This document shows, piece by piece, positions 24,258 to 31,577 of a stretch of DNA of 64,000 bases. The stretch is from Tumebacillus sp. BK434. GTDB lineage: Bacteria; Bacillota; Bacilli; Tumebacillales; Tumebacillaceae. Position 1 is the stretch's first letter. Each line of letters begins with the position of its first letter. A program made the translations under genes and the position numbers. Below the pieces are notes generated by a model. That model did no database searches and had not been told where the DNA came from. It saw only the letters and a list, made by a program, of their open reading frames with translations. Where the stretch lies: positions 118,083 through 182,082 of the forward strand of contig NZ_SLXS01000006.1 of assembly GCF_004340785.1 (NCBI RefSeq), read 5' to 3'.

Positions 24258-25319
24258 ATGGATATTTTGAGTTACAAATGTCCCAACTGCTCAGCCACAT
24301 TGAAATTTGACAGCCAAAAGGGTCAAATGCTTTGTGAATACTGCGATAGTACGTTTGATCCCGAAGTGCTCAAAAAGTACGACGAGGTCTTGCAGCAAGA
24401 AGCTCCGAAAGAACCGGATTGGGGCACTTATGAAAGCGATGAGTGGCAAGATCAGAACCTTGGCGTCCACCTTTGTAATTCCTGCGGGGCTGAAATCGTA
24501 GCAGAGGAAACGACCGCGGCGACGACTTGTCCATATTGTGATAGCGCAACGATTCTTGCCGGCAGACTATCCGGTGCGTTGAAGCCCGATCTGGTGATTC
24601 CGTTCAAGGTCGAAAAAGAACATGCCAAAGCGGAATTGATAAAATTCTGCTCGGGCAAACGCTTGTTGCCGAGTCTCTTCCTCGCGAATAACAGAATCGA
24701 AAAAATCACAGGCGTCTATGTTCCGTTCTGGCTGTTCGACTGCGAGGCGGAGGCGAACATTACCTATGATGCCAAGAAAGTGAGAACTTGGAAGCGAGGG
24801 AATTACCGCTATACTGAGACCAGCCACTTCCTGATTCACCGGGCAGGCAAGATCGGATTCGAAAGTATTCCGGTGGACGGCTCGGAAAAAATGGATGACG
24901 CTTATATGGAAGCGTTGGAACCGTATCATTACGAGGAGGCTGTTGATTTTGCAACCGCGTACCTCTCCGGTTATCTGGCGGACAAATATGATGTGGACGC
25001 AGAAAGCAGCAAACCGCGTGCCAATCAGCGCATCAAGGATAGCACCGAGAAAACGTTTGCAGAAACCGTTTCGGGCTATTCGGTCGTCACGCCCCGCAGC
25101 ACGGCGATCGATCTGACCGAGGGCAAAATTCGTTACGCACTGCTTCCCGTTTGGATGCTGAACACCAAATTCGGGGGCAAAACTTATACCTTTGCCATGA
25201 ACGGTCAGACCGGGAAATTTATCGGCGAACTTCCCGTATCCAAAGGCAAGTATTGGGGTTATGTTGCGGGCATTACCGCTGTGCTCAGTACCGTTGGCTT
25301 GCTGACAATGTTCTTATAA
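24258..25319 (+). CDS. ydjG: YdjG-like zinc-ribbon membrane protein
   Basis: A 353-residue protein with two N-terminal zinc ribbons (YKCPNCSATLKF ... LCEYCDSTF and LCNSCGAEIVAE ... TCPYCDSATIL) and a C-terminal membrane helix (YVAGITAVLSTVGLLTMFL). In B. subtilis, YdjG forms with YdjH and YdjI a membrane complex that recruits the phage-shock protein PspA (YdjF). The same ydjG-ydjH-ydjI order is seen here. The ATG at 24258 follows GGAGGACC; the frame is open 252 bases further upstream but without family similarity. No pspA precedes it. Confidence 0.87.
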   Translation: MDILSYKCPNCSATLKFDSQKGQMLCEYCDSTFDPEVLKKYDEVLQQEAPKEPDWGTYESDEWQDQNLGVHLCNSCGAEIVAEETTAATTCPYCDSATILAGRLSGALKPDLVIPFKVEKEHAKAELIKFCSGKRLLPSLFLANNRIEKITGVYVPFWLFDCEAEANITYDAKKVRTWKRGNYRYTETSHFLIHRAGKIGFESIPVDGSEKMDDAYMEALEPYHYEEAVDFATAYLSGYLADKYDVDAESSKPRANQRIKDSTEKTFAETVSGYSVVTPRSTAIDLTEGKIRYALLPVWMLNTKFGGKTYTFAMNGQTGKFIGELPVSKGKYWGYVAGITAVLSTVGLLTMFL

Positions 25320-25332
25320 GGAGGGTTGAACC

Positions 25333-26121
25333 ATGAAAAAACTGTTTCCTGCACTCTTTCTCTTCGTGATTCTGCTCTCACTCTTTTCGTTCCCTGCACA
25401 GGCGGCCAATGTATACGACAAGGAGAACCTGCTGAGTGCAAGCGAGAAACAACTGCTTGAAAAGCGAATTCAAGACATTGCAGCAACCTATCACTTCGAT
25501 GTGGTCATCGTGACCGTCGATTCGCTCAACGGAAAGAGCGCGATGGAGTACGCTGACGATTACTATGATGAAAACGGTTTTGGCTTTGGCCCCAACCATG
25601 ACGGACTGCTGTTCTTGCTTGCGATGGACAGCCGCGACTATTGGACCTCCACATCAGGATACGGCATCAAGGCGTTTACCGACTACGGAATTCGCTACAT
25701 CAGCGACAACGTGGTGGGCTTGTTGAGCGAAGGCGAGTATTACCGGGCATTCGACAAGTACCTCGACTATGTTGACATGTTCTTAGCAGAGGCGGCGACC
25801 GGAACGCCTTTTGACATCGAACACACGGTCAAAACTTCAAACTACTATTTGATTCGCGTCTCGCTCACCGTTGCGATTTCTGCCGCCATCGCATTTTTGG
25901 TAGTAGGGATTATGAAGTCGAAGATGAAAACGGCCAACAAACAGCGTTATGCGCTGAACTATGTAAAAGAAGGCAGTTTTCAGGTGACGAGCGACAAAGA
26001 TTTGTTCTTGTATACGACAACAACCAGACAAAAAGTTGAGTCCTCGTCAAGCAGTGGAGGAAGCAGTACGCACAGTAGCAGCAGCGGCAATTCACACGGC
26101 GGCGGCGGTGGGAAGTTTTAA
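25333..26121 (+). CDS. ydjH: YdjH-like TPM-domain membrane protein
   Basis: A 262-residue exported protein: signal peptide (KLFPALFLFVILLSLFSFP, cleavage near AQAA), a TPM fold (residues about 30-165; KRIQDIAATYHFDVVIVTVD, WTSTSGYGIKAFTDYGIRYI), one membrane helix near 178-196, and a Ser/Gly/His-rich tail ending GGGGGKF. Second gene of the ydj operon, 13 bases after ydjG with an AAGGAGG ribosome binding site. Expected to sit in the membrane with YdjG and YdjI. Confidence 0.88.
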   Translation: MKKLFPALFLFVILLSLFSFPAQAANVYDKENLLSASEKQLLEKRIQDIAATYHFDVVIVTVDSLNGKSAMEYADDYYDENGFGFGPNHDGLLFLLAMDSRDYWTSTSGYGIKAFTDYGIRYISDNVVGLLSEGEYYRAFDKYLDYVDMFLAEAATGTPFDIEHTVKTSNYYLIRVSLTVAISAAIAFLVVGIMKSKMKTANKQRYALNYVKEGSFQVTSDKDLFLYTTTTRQKVESSSSSGGSSTHSSSSGNSHGGGGGKF

Positions 26122-26170
26122 GCCAGAGGACACGATAGAAAAAAGAAACGTACGTTGAGGAGTGGTTCGA

Positions 26171-27592
26171 ATGGGACTGATTAAAGCAGGATTGGGAGCT
26201 GTGGGCGGGGTACTTGCCGATCAATGGAAAGAGTTTTTCTACTGTGATTCGCTTGATGCTGACATCCTTGTCGCCAAAGGGCAAAAGCGCACTTCTAAGC
26301 GCTCTTCTAACACCAAAGGCGAAGATAACATCATCACCAATGGCTCTGTTATCGCCGTAAATGATGGTCAGTGCATGATCATCGTCGAGCAGGGCAAGGT
26401 CGTTGAGTTTTGCGCAGAACCAGGTGAATTCACTTGGGACGCATCCACCGAACCGAGCATCTTTTCCGGTACTCTTAAAGAGAGCATCAAGCAGACTTTT
26501 CAAACGATCGGCAAGCGTTTCACATTCGGTGGCGATACTGGCAGAGACCAAAGAATTTATTTCTTCAACACCAAGGAGATCGTTGGCAACAAATACGGCA
26601 CGGCCAACCCCGTTCCGTTCCGCGTGGTAGACCGAAACATCGGCCTTGATATCGACATTTCCATTCGTTGCAACGGCGAATACTCGTACAAGATCATAGA
26701 TCCGATGCTGTTCTACACCAATGTGTGTGGCAACGTCGATGATGAGTACAACCGTTCCAATATTGACAGCATGCTCAAGAGCGAATTGCTGACCTCCTTG
26801 CAGCCGGCCTTTGCAAAGATTTCCGATATGGGAATCCGTTACAGTTCCTTGCCCGGACATACATTGGCACTGGCAGATGCACTCAATGAAGTGCTGTCCA
26901 AGAAATGGGCGGAGACAAGAGGTTTGGTCATCGCATCCTTTGGCGTAAACTCTGTCACCGCTTCCAAAGAAGACGAAGACATGATTAAGCAACTCCAAAA
27001 GAGTGCGATAATGCGTGATCCGAACATGGCGGCGGCAACTCTGGTCGGCGCGCAAGCCGATGCGATGAAAGCGGCCGCTTCCAACGAGGGCGGTGCGATG
27101 GCAGGCTTTATGGGCATGGGTATGGCTCAGCAGGCGGGTGGCATGAACGCAAATAACCTGTTCGCGATGGGACAGGCGCAACAACAAGCACAACAACAAG
27201 CGCAGCAACAAGCAGCACAACCTGTTCAGCAGGCGGGATCTTCGGCAGCCTCCTGGAGCTGTGTGTGCGGTGCATCGAACACAGGTAAATTCTGTGCGGA
27301 ATGCGGAAAAACCAAACCTGTCGCAGAAGGCTGGAACTGTTCCTGCGGTGCGGTAAACACAGGCAAATTCTGTGCCGAATGCGGTAAGAGCAGACCCGAA
27401 GCGGAAGGCTGGAGCTGTTCTTGCGGCACGGTAAACAAAGGCAAGTTCTGCGCCGAATGCGGTAATCAAAAGCCTGCCGGGGCACTGAGCTATCAATGCG
27501 ATAAATGCGGCTGGTTACCCGAAAATCCCGCACAACCGCCGAAGTTCTGCCCCGAGTGCGGCGACGCTTTTGACGACAACGACAAGAAGTAA
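26171..27592 (+). CDS. ydjI: YdjI-like SPFH-domain protein with zinc-ribbon repeats
   Basis: A 473-residue protein: an SPFH/band-7-like domain (residues about 25-270, including DNIITNGSVIAVNDGQCMII and FSGTLKESIKQTFQTIGKRF), a Gln/Ala-rich linker, and four CxxC zinc-ribbon units (three near-identical 'CxCGxxNxGKFCAECG' repeats and one YQCDKCGWLPEN ... KFCPECG). In B. subtilis YdjI is needed to localise PspA at the membrane. It carries more zinc ribbons than I would expect. The ATG at 26171 lies eight bases behind GAGGAG. A terminator at 27617-27650 ends the operon. Confidence 0.88.
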   Translation: MGLIKAGLGAVGGVLADQWKEFFYCDSLDADILVAKGQKRTSKRSSNTKGEDNIITNGSVIAVNDGQCMIIVEQGKVVEFCAEPGEFTWDASTEPSIFSGTLKESIKQTFQTIGKRFTFGGDTGRDQRIYFFNTKEIVGNKYGTANPVPFRVVDRNIGLDIDISIRCNGEYSYKIIDPMLFYTNVCGNVDDEYNRSNIDSMLKSELLTSLQPAFAKISDMGIRYSSLPGHTLALADALNEVLSKKWAETRGLVIASFGVNSVTASKEDEDMIKQLQKSAIMRDPNMAAATLVGAQADAMKAAASNEGGAMAGFMGMGMAQQAGGMNANNLFAMGQAQQQAQQQAQQQAAQPVQQAGSSAASWSCVCGASNTGKFCAECGKTKPVAEGWNCSCGAVNTGKFCAECGKSRPEAEGWSCSCGTVNKGKFCAECGNQKPAGALSYQCDKCGWLPENPAQPPKFCPECGDAFDDNDKK

Positions 27593-27616
27593 GGGCAAGT
27601 AAGGAACCTTGCAGAA

Positions 27617-27650
27617 AAGGCACCGCTTTCGTTTGGGGAAGTGGTACCTT
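27617..27650 (+). terminator. Terminator of the ydjGHI operon
   Basis: AAGGCACCGCTTTC and GGAAGTGGTACCTT arms form an imperfect stem; the T-run is weak. Confidence 0.55.
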
Positions 27651-27703
27651 ATTATGCCGCAGGTGACATGCCGGCGACCTGGCGATCACATCTGCGGCAA
27701 TAT

Positions 27704-27752
27704 GAAAACAGATCACTTGATGGGCGCCAGGCACCATAAAGTGATCTGTTTG
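27704..27752 (-). terminator. Terminator of the arsR-SRPBCC operon
   Basis: On the minus strand AAACAGATCACTT and AAGTGATCTGTTT arms, then TTTCAT. Confidence 0.65.
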
Positions 27753-27816
27753 ACGTTGGTGGGTACTTCGTCCCCATGATATGGCGATGAGGGAGATAGT
27801 GAAGTATCGAATGCGG

Positions 27817-28215
27817 TTATTCTGCCAACACCTTTTCGAGCTCGCCGCCCATTCTCGTCCAGCCGAACTTAGCGCCTTCGCGTGCCTGTGCATGTGTGAT
27901 TCCGGTTTGTTCGAGATGAAGGTTCACTTTCCCATCCCCGAGATCTTGCAGTGTCCAAGTGATCGTGTTCTCTTGCCCTGCGCTGACCCATGTGTAGGAC
28001 AAGCGATTCGGTTCCTCCACGATCAGCACTTCACAGTTGATAATTCCATCCCACCCGCCGACCGGCTGTGCGCGAAATTGAAAACGGTGCCCTACGACAG
28101 GCTGAAAGTCATTTTCCATGACCCATTTGGCAAGTTTATTTGGATCGATTAATGCGGACCACACCTTCTCGATCGAAGCTGTGTACTGAAAATCCAAGGA
28201 TACTGTTTCACTCAT
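27817..28215 (-). CDS. SRPBCC (AHSA1/START-like) ligand-binding protein
   Basis: A 132-residue member of the AHSA1-type SRPBCC family, which forms a helix-grip pocket for small hydrophobic ligands. Typical segments are ASIEKVWSALIDPNKLAKW, PVVGHRFQFRAQPVGGWDG, LIVEEPNRLSYTW, WTLQDLGDGKVNLHLEQTG and the C-terminal helix GAKFGWTRMGGELEKVLAE. The start ATG overlaps the arsR stop by four bases (ATGA), so the two are translationally coupled. The pairing arsR-SRPBCC is common; the ligand is unknown. Confidence 0.9.
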   Translation of the reverse strand: MSETVSLDFQYTASIEKVWSALIDPNKLAKWVMENDFQPVVGHRFQFRAQPVGGWDGIINCEVLIVEEPNRLSYTWVSAGQENTITWTLQDLGDGKVNLHLEQTGITHAQAREGAKFGWTRMGGELEKVLAE

Positions 28216-28547
28216 TCTTCTTCCTCCTCTAACAGTTGGTTCAAACGCAACATATTGGTTCTCCAGAATTTGCTGTAGAAAGCCACCCAATCTTGAATTT
28301 CGCTGAGTGGAGCGGCGTTAAGCCTAAATCGTGTTTCTCTGCCGACTTTCCGGTCCTGTACCAGCCCGGCCTCTTTTAGGATGGCCAAATGTTTGGAGAC
28401 TGCGGTACGGCCCATTTGAAACTGAGCTGTCAATTTGTGAAGCGGCAATTCGTCCGCTTCTGCCAAGAGACGGATCAGTTCCCGGCGTGTCGGGTCGGCA
28501 ATGGCAACATACACATCTCCCATTTGATTCGTATCGGTCACGATCAC
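28212..28547 (-). CDS. ArsR-family winged-helix repressor
   Basis: A 111-residue regulator: VAIADPTRRELIRLLAEADE, the recognition helix region FQMGRTAVSKHLAILKEAGL, and the wing VQDRKVGRETRFRLNA. No ArsR-type metal-binding Cys pair is visible, so it probably responds to another signal. Two palindromic operators in its own promoter (28576-28591, 28605-28620) indicate autoregulation. Start GTG at 28547; a second GTG two codons later also has an acceptable ribosome binding site (GGGGAAGGG). Confidence 0.9.
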   Translation of the reverse strand: MIVTDTNQMGDVYVAIADPTRRELIRLLAEADELPLHKLTAQFQMGRTAVSKHLAILKEAGLVQDRKVGRETRFRLNAAPLSEIQDWVAFYSKFWRTNMLRLNQLLEEEEE

Positions 28548-28575
28548 CCTTCCCCTTACTTTCGCGTTCTAAAAT

Positions 28576-28591
28576 GACACCAATTAGTGTC
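28576..28591. promoter_or_regulatory. ArsR operator, downstream site
   Basis: GACACCAATTAGTGTC, a palindrome with GACAC/GTGTC half-sites, just downstream of the -10 of the arsR promoter. Confidence 0.7.
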
Positions 28592-28597
28592 CCTTTC

Positions 28598-28627
28598 ATA
28601 ATAGGACACCAAATAGTGTCGTGTCAA
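28598..28627 (-). promoter_or_regulatory. SigA promoter of arsR-SRPBCC with embedded operator
   Basis: TTGACA (28622-28627), 18-bp spacer, TATTAT (28598-28603). The second operator, GACACCAAATAGTGTC at 28605-28620, fills the spacer, so repressor binding would block polymerase. Confidence 0.75.
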
Positions 28628-28773
28628 GTCTGCCCAACAGACTCTTTTCTTGCTTCGCAAGGGACGGCAAAAACGGACTGCTTGCCCTTTTTTGTTCCCA
28701 CAATATACGAGTCTAGTACGAGTCTTTGCATCCCCGCATAGTCTGTAAAGGAATTGCAGGGAGGTGAAAAACA

Positions 28774-29145
28774 ATGGCAGGTAGGCTTCGAGTAGCAAGC
28801 ATCCGTTCGACGCGACCGACACAACGCATACGTCAGATCGTCACGTTCCGGTTTAATCGTATTGGTGCCGGATTTTTTGTCGTGACGCGCCCTGTGCGGC
28901 TTCGAAACATCATCAACAACGGTGAAGTGATTGTGAGTCAACGCTCACTCAGCGCAGCACAAGCTGTTGTCCGTTACCAGTTCGTGAACGCGACCACCGG
29001 GGTTCCTGTTTCAAACAGTGTAACCGTACGTGGCAATCGCACGGTCGTGCTTCCGTTCTTGCTTCCGGCAGGCACAGTCCGGCTTCGCATTAGCAACATC
29101 GGTGCTGGCGCTGTGGCGTTGCATGGTGTCGTGATCGTGTTTTAG
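28774..29145 (+). CDS. Hypothetical basic protein, probably sporulation-expressed
   Basis: A 123-residue, Arg/Val-rich, Lys-free-looking beta protein (VASIRSTRPTQRIRQIVTFR; RVVRLRNII-type repeats; TVRGNRTVVLPFLLPAGTVR; ISNIGAGAVALHGVVIVF). No signal peptide or membrane helix. It looks like a small jelly-roll or fibre-like structural protein. AGGGAGGTG precedes the ATG. Upstream, TACG at 28715-28718 and GCATAGTCTG at 28735-28744 fit a SigK promoter, so a role in the coat or exosporium is possible. I do not recognise a named family. Confidence 0.65.
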   Translation: MAGRLRVASIRSTRPTQRIRQIVTFRFNRIGAGFFVVTRPVRLRNIINNGEVIVSQRSLSAAQAVVRYQFVNATTGVPVSNSVTVRGNRTVVLPFLLPAGTVRLRISNIGAGAVALHGVVIVF

Positions 29146-29152
29146 TCCAAAA

Positions 29153-29182
29153 TAGCTGGTCTCCCGAGTGGTGGCCGGCTTT
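29153..29182 (+). terminator. Terminator after the hypothetical basic protein
   Basis: AGCTGG and CCGGCT arms (imperfect) followed by six T. Confidence 0.55.
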
Positions 29183-29322
29183 TTTGCGGTGTCTTACAAA
29201 GTTTCACATTTCATGCATGGCCTTACCCAAGCACGGCGTCTTGTGTGTTATACTAGCTTTATTTGATGATTCTATAACGAGTATTCGCTAGAAAAGATAA
29301 GTAATTTCAGGAGATATGGTAA

Positions 29323-30726
29323 ATGAAACCTAAAAAAATAACGTACATGATGATAGCAGTACTTGGTGTCCTCCTCTTTGCTTTTGGGTGCGTGGGTTTG
29401 ATGATGGAGGAAACGAGGAGTGAAGCAAAAGTAAATCAAACGGAGAAAACGACGGTGGAGTATTCGAAATACCCGGATGTTGATCTCGTTACCGATATTT
29501 CTGAGAAAGAAAAATATAACATGGCCATCCACTATCCACACTTTACAAATAAAAAGTTGAACGCCGAAATCGAAGCCTATATCGCTGACACGAAAAAAAG
29601 CTTTTTAAAATCGGTTGACGAGAATCGGGAGTTCATCAAGAATTACGCGGCCTCTTTGTACGTGACGCTGAATATCTACCAAGCAGCTCCAGATACGTAT
29701 TCCATCGTATTTTCTGAAGAAAGTTATGTGGCTGGCGCAAACGGCATGCAAAAAGCCAAAGTTTTTATGGTCGATCTCAAAAAGGAAACCTTTATTCCAC
29801 AGACTACCATCCTGAAAGATTCGAAAGAAAATCGAGAACAACTCTACACGCTCTTACGTGAAGCGTTCAGGTCTACCGATTACGAAAGCGTATTGTTTGA
29901 AGACGATTTAAAAGAATGGGTACTTCTCAAGGACCACCAATTCGCAAAAGTGTATCTTACTGAAAAAGCTGTCGTCTTTAAATTCGATAAATACGAAGTG
30001 ACGGCAGGCGTAGCAGGTATGCCCGAGATCTCGATCCCCATAGACAAGATGCAGAGTATGCTGACCGATGAGTGGAAAGAGAAACTAAAGGTGGCTCCTC
30101 CAAAAGAAGAAGGTAAAGTTCCCCCGCAGGAGCCGGTCAAAGAAGAAGGAAAACCGAATGATCACAAAACGCCAGGCGGTAAACGAGCAGCCCTGACTTT
30201 TGATGATGGGCCACATCCGAAATACACGTTGAAGATTCTGGAGCTGTTGGATCAATATCATGCGAAGGCAACCTTTTTCATGCTCGGGAACCGGGTGGAT
30301 TTCTATCCGGAGATCGCCCGGAAAGTTGCGGAAAAAGGGCATGAGCTGGGCAATCACACGTGGAATCATAAAGACCTTTCGACGATCAATTTGCAAGAAG
30401 GGATTCGGGAAATCGAAAAGACCAATGCGATTATCAAAAAGACGACGGGCAGACCCGCGACTGTATTCCGTCCGCCGTACGGAGCCATAAACGAACAAGT
30501 CCAGACCGCTACGAACAGCCCTGCTGTTTTGTGGACGGTCGACACATTGGACTGGAAGTCGCATAACCCTGATAAAATCTTAGCCATTGTGAAAGAGAAC
30601 GTACGAGACGGGTCGATCATCCTCATGCATGATATTCATGAGACAAGTGCAGAAGCTGTCGAACTGATTCTGAAATATTTAGATGCGGAAGGTTATGATG
30701 TCGTGCCAGTTTCTGAATTGCTGTAA
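29323..30726 (+). CDS. pdaC: PdaC-like peptidoglycan deacetylase
   Basis: Membrane-anchored or secreted enzyme of 467 residues that removes acetyl groups from peptidoglycan; B. subtilis PdaC (YjeA), which deacetylates MurNAc, has the same size and build. An N-terminal membrane segment (MMIAVLGVLLFAFGCVGLMM) is followed by a DUF4163/DUF3298 region (about 50-235), a Lys/Pro/Glu linker, and a NodB domain (about 285-465) with all five motifs: ALTFDDGPHP, NHTWNHKDLS, FRPPYGA, WTVDTLDWK, ILMHDIHE. The metal ligands Asp, His and His are present. Monocistronic, with a terminator downstream. Confidence 0.9.
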   Translation: MKPKKITYMMIAVLGVLLFAFGCVGLMMEETRSEAKVNQTEKTTVEYSKYPDVDLVTDISEKEKYNMAIHYPHFTNKKLNAEIEAYIADTKKSFLKSVDENREFIKNYAASLYVTLNIYQAAPDTYSIVFSEESYVAGANGMQKAKVFMVDLKKETFIPQTTILKDSKENREQLYTLLREAFRSTDYESVLFEDDLKEWVLLKDHQFAKVYLTEKAVVFKFDKYEVTAGVAGMPEISIPIDKMQSMLTDEWKEKLKVAPPKEEGKVPPQEPVKEEGKPNDHKTPGGKRAALTFDDGPHPKYTLKILELLDQYHAKATFFMLGNRVDFYPEIARKVAEKGHELGNHTWNHKDLSTINLQEGIREIEKTNAIIKKTTGRPATVFRPPYGAINEQVQTATNSPAVLWTVDTLDWKSHNPDKILAIVKENVRDGSIILMHDIHETSAEAVELILKYLDAEGYDVVPVSELL

Positions 30727-30767
30727 CCCGCATGGCCTGCGGCACAATAGGTAGGAAGAACATGAAA

Positions 30768-30803
30768 ACACCCGTTCGAACAAGGATCGAACGGGTGTTT
30801 TGT
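30768..30803. terminator. Bidirectional terminator between pdaC and the yjcZ-like gene
   Basis: ACACCCGTTCGA and TCGAACGGGTGT arms with an ACAAGGA-type loop. Confidence 0.8.
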
Positions 30804-30812
30804 GTTCCTTCC

Positions 30813-30926
30813 TTAGTAGCCGTAGCCTGCGCCTCCGTCATAGCCCGGAACGAGCAAGAAGAACAGAACGAAGATAATCAGGAAAACGACTGCCCAGCGG
30901 GTGTAACCGCCAAAAGTGCCGTACAT
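30813..30926 (-). CDS. YjcZ-family small sporulation protein
   Basis: A 37-residue peptide too short for usual gene finding: MYGTFGGYTRWAVVFLIIFV, LFFLLVPGYDGG and AGYGY. A Gly/Tyr-rich start, one membrane helix and a Gly/Tyr end match the YjcZ family of tiny spore proteins. A perfect AAAGGAGGTG ribosome binding site lies five bases before the ATG. It lies 42 bases behind a CotD-like gene on the same strand. Confidence 0.8.
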   Translation of the reverse strand: MYGTFGGYTRWAVVFLIIFVLFFLLVPGYDGGAGYGY

Positions 30927-30968
30927 AGGAGCACCTCCTTTCGAGTGCACGAGTGAAAGATATTCCGC

Positions 30969-31169
30969 TTATCGACCTTGCCGGGGGACAGAGCAACCGG
31001 GGTCGATGACTTCCGTTCGGCTCTCCGGCTGCGTGTAATATCGGGGTACGTTGACGATGATCTGCCGGTTGACTCGTATCACCGGTTGAATGATCGGAAC
31101 TTCACGCGGGATGTAGCAGTCGTGGTACTGATAGATCGGTGGGCAAACAATCGGCGGGCATTTTTCCAA
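30969..31169 (-). CDS. CotD-like spore coat protein
   Basis: A 66-residue Pro/Tyr/Val-rich protein: EKCPPIVCPPIYQYHDCYIP, EVPIIQPVIRVNRQIIVNVP and SRTEVIDPGC. The CPPIVxP start and the His/Tyr/Cys content fit CotD-type coat proteins. The TTG at 31167-31169 is eight bases behind AAGGAGG, whereas the ATG at 31176-31178 directly touches that site and is less likely. CATACGGTA at 31204-31212 with TACG 16 bases before it fits a SigK promoter. It probably forms an operon with the yjcZ-like gene. Confidence 0.65.
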   Translation of the reverse strand: MEKCPPIVCPPIYQYHDCYIPREVPIIQPVIRVNRQIIVNVPRYYTQPESRTEVIDPGCSVPRQGR

Positions 31170-31303
31170 TATAACCATCCTCCTTGAGAAATTTGTTATA
31201 CAGTACCGTATGTGCAAGAAGGACAGCCCGTAACGGATATTCGACCTAATGGTATAAAATTGGACAGTTGATTTAGTAGACGACACATACGATCCTCATA
31301 CAA

Positions 31304-31338
31304 AAAACCATAGTCCGGTGGTATCCGGAACTATGGTT
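31304..31338. terminator. Hairpin terminator downstream of the second ger operon
   Basis: AACCATAGTCCGG and CCGGAACTATGGTT arms; A-run on one side and T-rich on the other. Confidence 0.6.
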
Positions 31339-31391
31339 AGACAATACTCTACCTCTTCATCGCGCAAGCATTTCGATCACCTTGTCCTGCC

Positions 31392-31577
31392 TTACTGATA
31401 GGCATACAAAGTGATCAGCGGAGGCAGTAACAGGGTAATGAACGCCAGGATCGCGATCCCGATGGCACCACGGTAGTTGCGCTGTCGCCAGAAGGGGAGG
31501 GTGAGACTACCGATGTACACACTGCCCCAGATGGATACGACGATCACCGATGCGAACCTGGCCAGTTCTTGTATCAT
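31392..31577 (-). CDS. Small two-helix membrane protein of the ger operon (D-subunit-like)
   Basis: A 61-residue protein with two membrane helices (ASVIVVSIWGSVYIGSLTL; IGIAILAFITLLLPPLITLY) joined by a basic loop PFWRQRNYRGA. Its ATG overlaps the gerC stop by four bases, making it the fourth gene of this receptor operon. Small two-helix 'D' proteins encoded with germinant receptors in Bacillus modulate receptor activity; position, size and topology agree. Sequence similarity to a specific D protein cannot be judged here. Confidence 0.72.
   Translation of the reverse strand: MIQELARFASVIVVSIWGSVYIGSLTLPFWRQRNYRGAIGIAILAFITLLLPPLITLYAYQ

Noticed and set aside
28655..28692. Terminator-like GGCAA/TTGCC hairpin before the 28774 gene
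   Set aside because: No gene upstream on that strand would need it; the stem is only five base pairs.
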